6,270 nt of DNA, from NCBI GenBank assembly GCA_964347545.1, contig CAYFZZ010000200.1, forward strand, positions 1 to 6,270, read 5' to 3'. A program made the translations under genes and the position numbers. This DNA comes from CS4-C045 sp964347545. Its GTDB lineage: Bacteria; Planctomycetota; Planctomycetia; Pirellulales; UBA7805. Shown here piece by piece: positions 6,142-6,270 of this stretch (its first letter is position 1; each line of letters starts with the position of its first letter). A model generated the notes under the pieces. The model did not search any database. It worked only from the letters and a program-made list of their open reading frames with translations, and was not told the origin of the DNA.

Positions 6142-6270
6142 CTGGCGATCTCGCCGGTCTGTGTTGGAGACGGTCATTCCGGGGCCACCGGCGGCTAGCG
6201 CCTTGCCGCTCACCAACCACCACCAGGTGTAGGTCCAAGACATAGGTAACAGGTTTGGTTCAGGACATGG
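6142..6270. other. Window edge without recognisable gene
   Basis: I find no reading frame here with protein-like character. Minus-strand frames that cross it run on into the inverted repeat and heptamer array, which marks them as chance frames. The last 40 bp (6231-6270) are less GC-rich than the preceding sequence and could be the beginning of a neighbouring element cut by the window. This cannot be decided from what is present. Confidence 0.4.

Overview
The window is high-GC bacterial DNA carrying one complete efflux-pump operon on the minus strand, the 3' end of an unrelated plus-strand gene, and an intergenic segment of about 490 bp rich in repeats. GC content, weak or absent Shine-Dalgarno use at one gene, and the overall style of the proteins suggest an environmental Gram-negative-type bacterium, perhaps a planctomycete. 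That assignment is inference; no marker gene in the window proves it.

Layout on the plus strand from left to right. 1-168: last 55 codons of a YebC/PmpR (TACO1-like) family gene, cut by the window edge. 169-322: convergent intergenic gap with GC-rich hairpins and no gene. 323-3589 (minus): full-length RND-superfamily inner-membrane permease, 1088 aa. 3586-5004 (minus): HlyD/AcrA-type periplasmic adaptor, 472 aa, whose stop overlaps the permease start as ATGA. 5005-5113: GC-rich spacer with one good stem-loop. 5114-5779 (minus): TetR-family repressor, 221 aa, with a CecR/DUF1956-like C-terminal domain. 5780-5880: its ribosome binding site, an operator-like palindrome, a sigma70-like promoter and an A-tract. 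5908-6033: tandem array of about 18 heptamers of GCGGGAT type. 6067-6141: 21-bp imperfect inverted repeat around a 33-nt loop. 6142-6270: no recognisable gene.

The three minus-strand genes read as one transcript, regulator - adaptor - permease. The TetR protein most likely binds the palindrome at its own transcription start and represses the whole operon until a ligand releases it. The adaptor would link the permease to an outer-membrane TolC-like channel. It keeps the R-x3-L-x6-S hairpin-tip signature used for that docking, but no channel gene lies in the window, so the channel must be encoded elsewhere or shared.

I do not see an obviously new biological system. The least explained parts are the compact repeat region upstream of the operon (a G-quadruplex-capable heptamer array next to a long inverted repeat) and the arrangement of AAAC/GTTT half-sites at the promoter.
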